From: JBBSHJ01 sp038253135
GTDB taxonomy: Bacteria; Actinomycetota; Actinomycetes; Mycobacteriales; QHCD01
Direction of reading: 5' to 3'
Assembly: GCA_038253135.1 (NCBI GenBank)
Contig: JBBSHJ010000145.1
Coordinates: 1 to 6,210, forward strand
DNA: 6,210 bases
The position numbers and the translations under genes are program-made. Each line of letters begins with the position of its first letter. The stretch's first letter is position 1. Below, piece by piece: positions 5,823 to 6,210 of this stretch. Below the pieces are notes generated by a model. That model ran no database searches, was not told where the DNA came from, and saw only the letters and a program-made list of their open reading frames with translations.

Positions 5823-6210
5823 ATGGGCGATGCGGCGATGGTGCGGCTCGACACGCGTCCACTTCGGAGATCACCGGCTTTTCGACGACTCTTCCTGGGA
5901 CAGGCTATTTCCCTGCTGGGTACGCAGATCAGCAGAGTCGCCGTCCCGCTGCAGGTCTATGCGATGACCCATTCGTCTCTTGATGTCGCGCTGATCGGGC
6001 TTGCCGGACTCCTGCCCCTGACGCTCTTCGGCGTGTACGGCGGCGCGATCGCGGACAGGGCCAGCCGCAGGAGGCTGGTGCTGATTTGCTCAACCGGCTC
6101 CATGCTCGTGAGCCGAACGCCAGCACATGGCCGGGACGATCGTCCGGCTGATCATGGACGGACAGATGCCCGGCCCGATCCGATGCCCGGCCCGATCAGA
6201 TCGCCACCAG
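5823..6210 (+). CDS. MFS transporter, EntS-like (MFS_3), N-terminal part; similarity ends near 6113
   Basis: The first 97 residues match the start of EntS-like major facilitator proteins, which export siderophores and other small molecules across the inner membrane. RPLRRSPAFRRLFLGQAIS leads into helix 1 with LLGTQISRVAVPLQVYAMT, followed by helix 2 and motif A, GGAIADRASRRRLVL (73-87, with Asp78). From residue 98 the frame stays open to the window edge but turns into arginine-, proline- and aspartate-rich sequence with no third helix, and no other frame resumes the family pattern. The gene is therefore probably cut by a rearrangement or deletion at about 6113, but the window ends too soon to be sure and the tail may belong to another gene. 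It lies 140 bp downstream of the kinase in the same direction, with its own ribosome binding site. It may be a pseudogene. Confidence 0.7.
   Translation, partial: MGDAAMVRLDTRPLRRSPAFRRLFLGQAISLLGTQISRVAVPLQVYAMTHSSLDVALIGLAGLLPLTLFGVYGGAIADRASRRRLVLICSTGSMLVSRTPAHGRDDRPADHGRTDARPDPMPGPIRSPP
6165..6197. repeat. 17-bp tandem duplication at the right edge
   Basis: GATGCCCGGCCCGATC occurs at 6165-6180 and again at 6182-6197, identical over 16 bases with one base between. It lies just after the point where the transporter similarity stops. It may be a slippage product or part of a longer array continuing beyond the window. Confidence 0.75.

Overview
The window is high-GC DNA with GTG starts and a strong G/C bias at third codon positions, which fits an actinobacterium. 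The genus cannot be told from the sequence alone. It holds ordinary metabolic and regulatory genes mixed with broken ones, next to the end of an insertion sequence, so it reads as a decaying accessory region rather than a conserved core block.

Left part (1-1610). An IS5-family transposase gene begins inside the window and runs off its left edge on the minus strand. Next, on the minus strand, is a complete pterin-4a-carbinolamine dehydratase gene. An array of nine 17/18-bp tandem repeats (485-638) sits a few bases upstream of its ribosome binding site. On the plus strand, beyond the array, is a two-domain protein: an N-terminal domain that looks SRPBCC-like, joined to a MutT-type NUDIX hydrolase.

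Middle part (1607-3396). Two divergent genes are both damaged. An Lrp/AsnC regulator has lost its first helix-turn-helix and carries a frameshift. A DHA2-type (EmrB/QacA) drug exporter keeps its first half and its last membrane segment but lacks the middle, with a change of frame at the join. They probably once formed a divergent regulator-exporter pair.

Right part (3450-5682). This is the best-preserved unit: a good promoter overlain by two related palindromes, then a DJ-1/PfpI protein, a MarR regulator that starts within the stop codon of the first gene (GTGA overlap), and an aminoglycoside-phosphotransferase-fold kinase 12 bp further on. The simplest reading is a three-gene operon repressed by its own MarR protein.

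Right edge (5823-6210). An EntS-like (MFS_3) transporter starts with a good ribosome binding site, but its similarity to the family stops after about 97 residues. It gives way to charged, proline-rich sequence containing a 17-bp tandem duplication, so it too may be truncated.

I saw no RNA gene, CRISPR array or convincing intrinsic terminator. I found no clear new defence or biosynthetic system. The points most worth checking are the repeat array upstream of the dehydratase gene, the twin operators on the DJ-1/MarR/kinase operon, and the cluster of gene decay.
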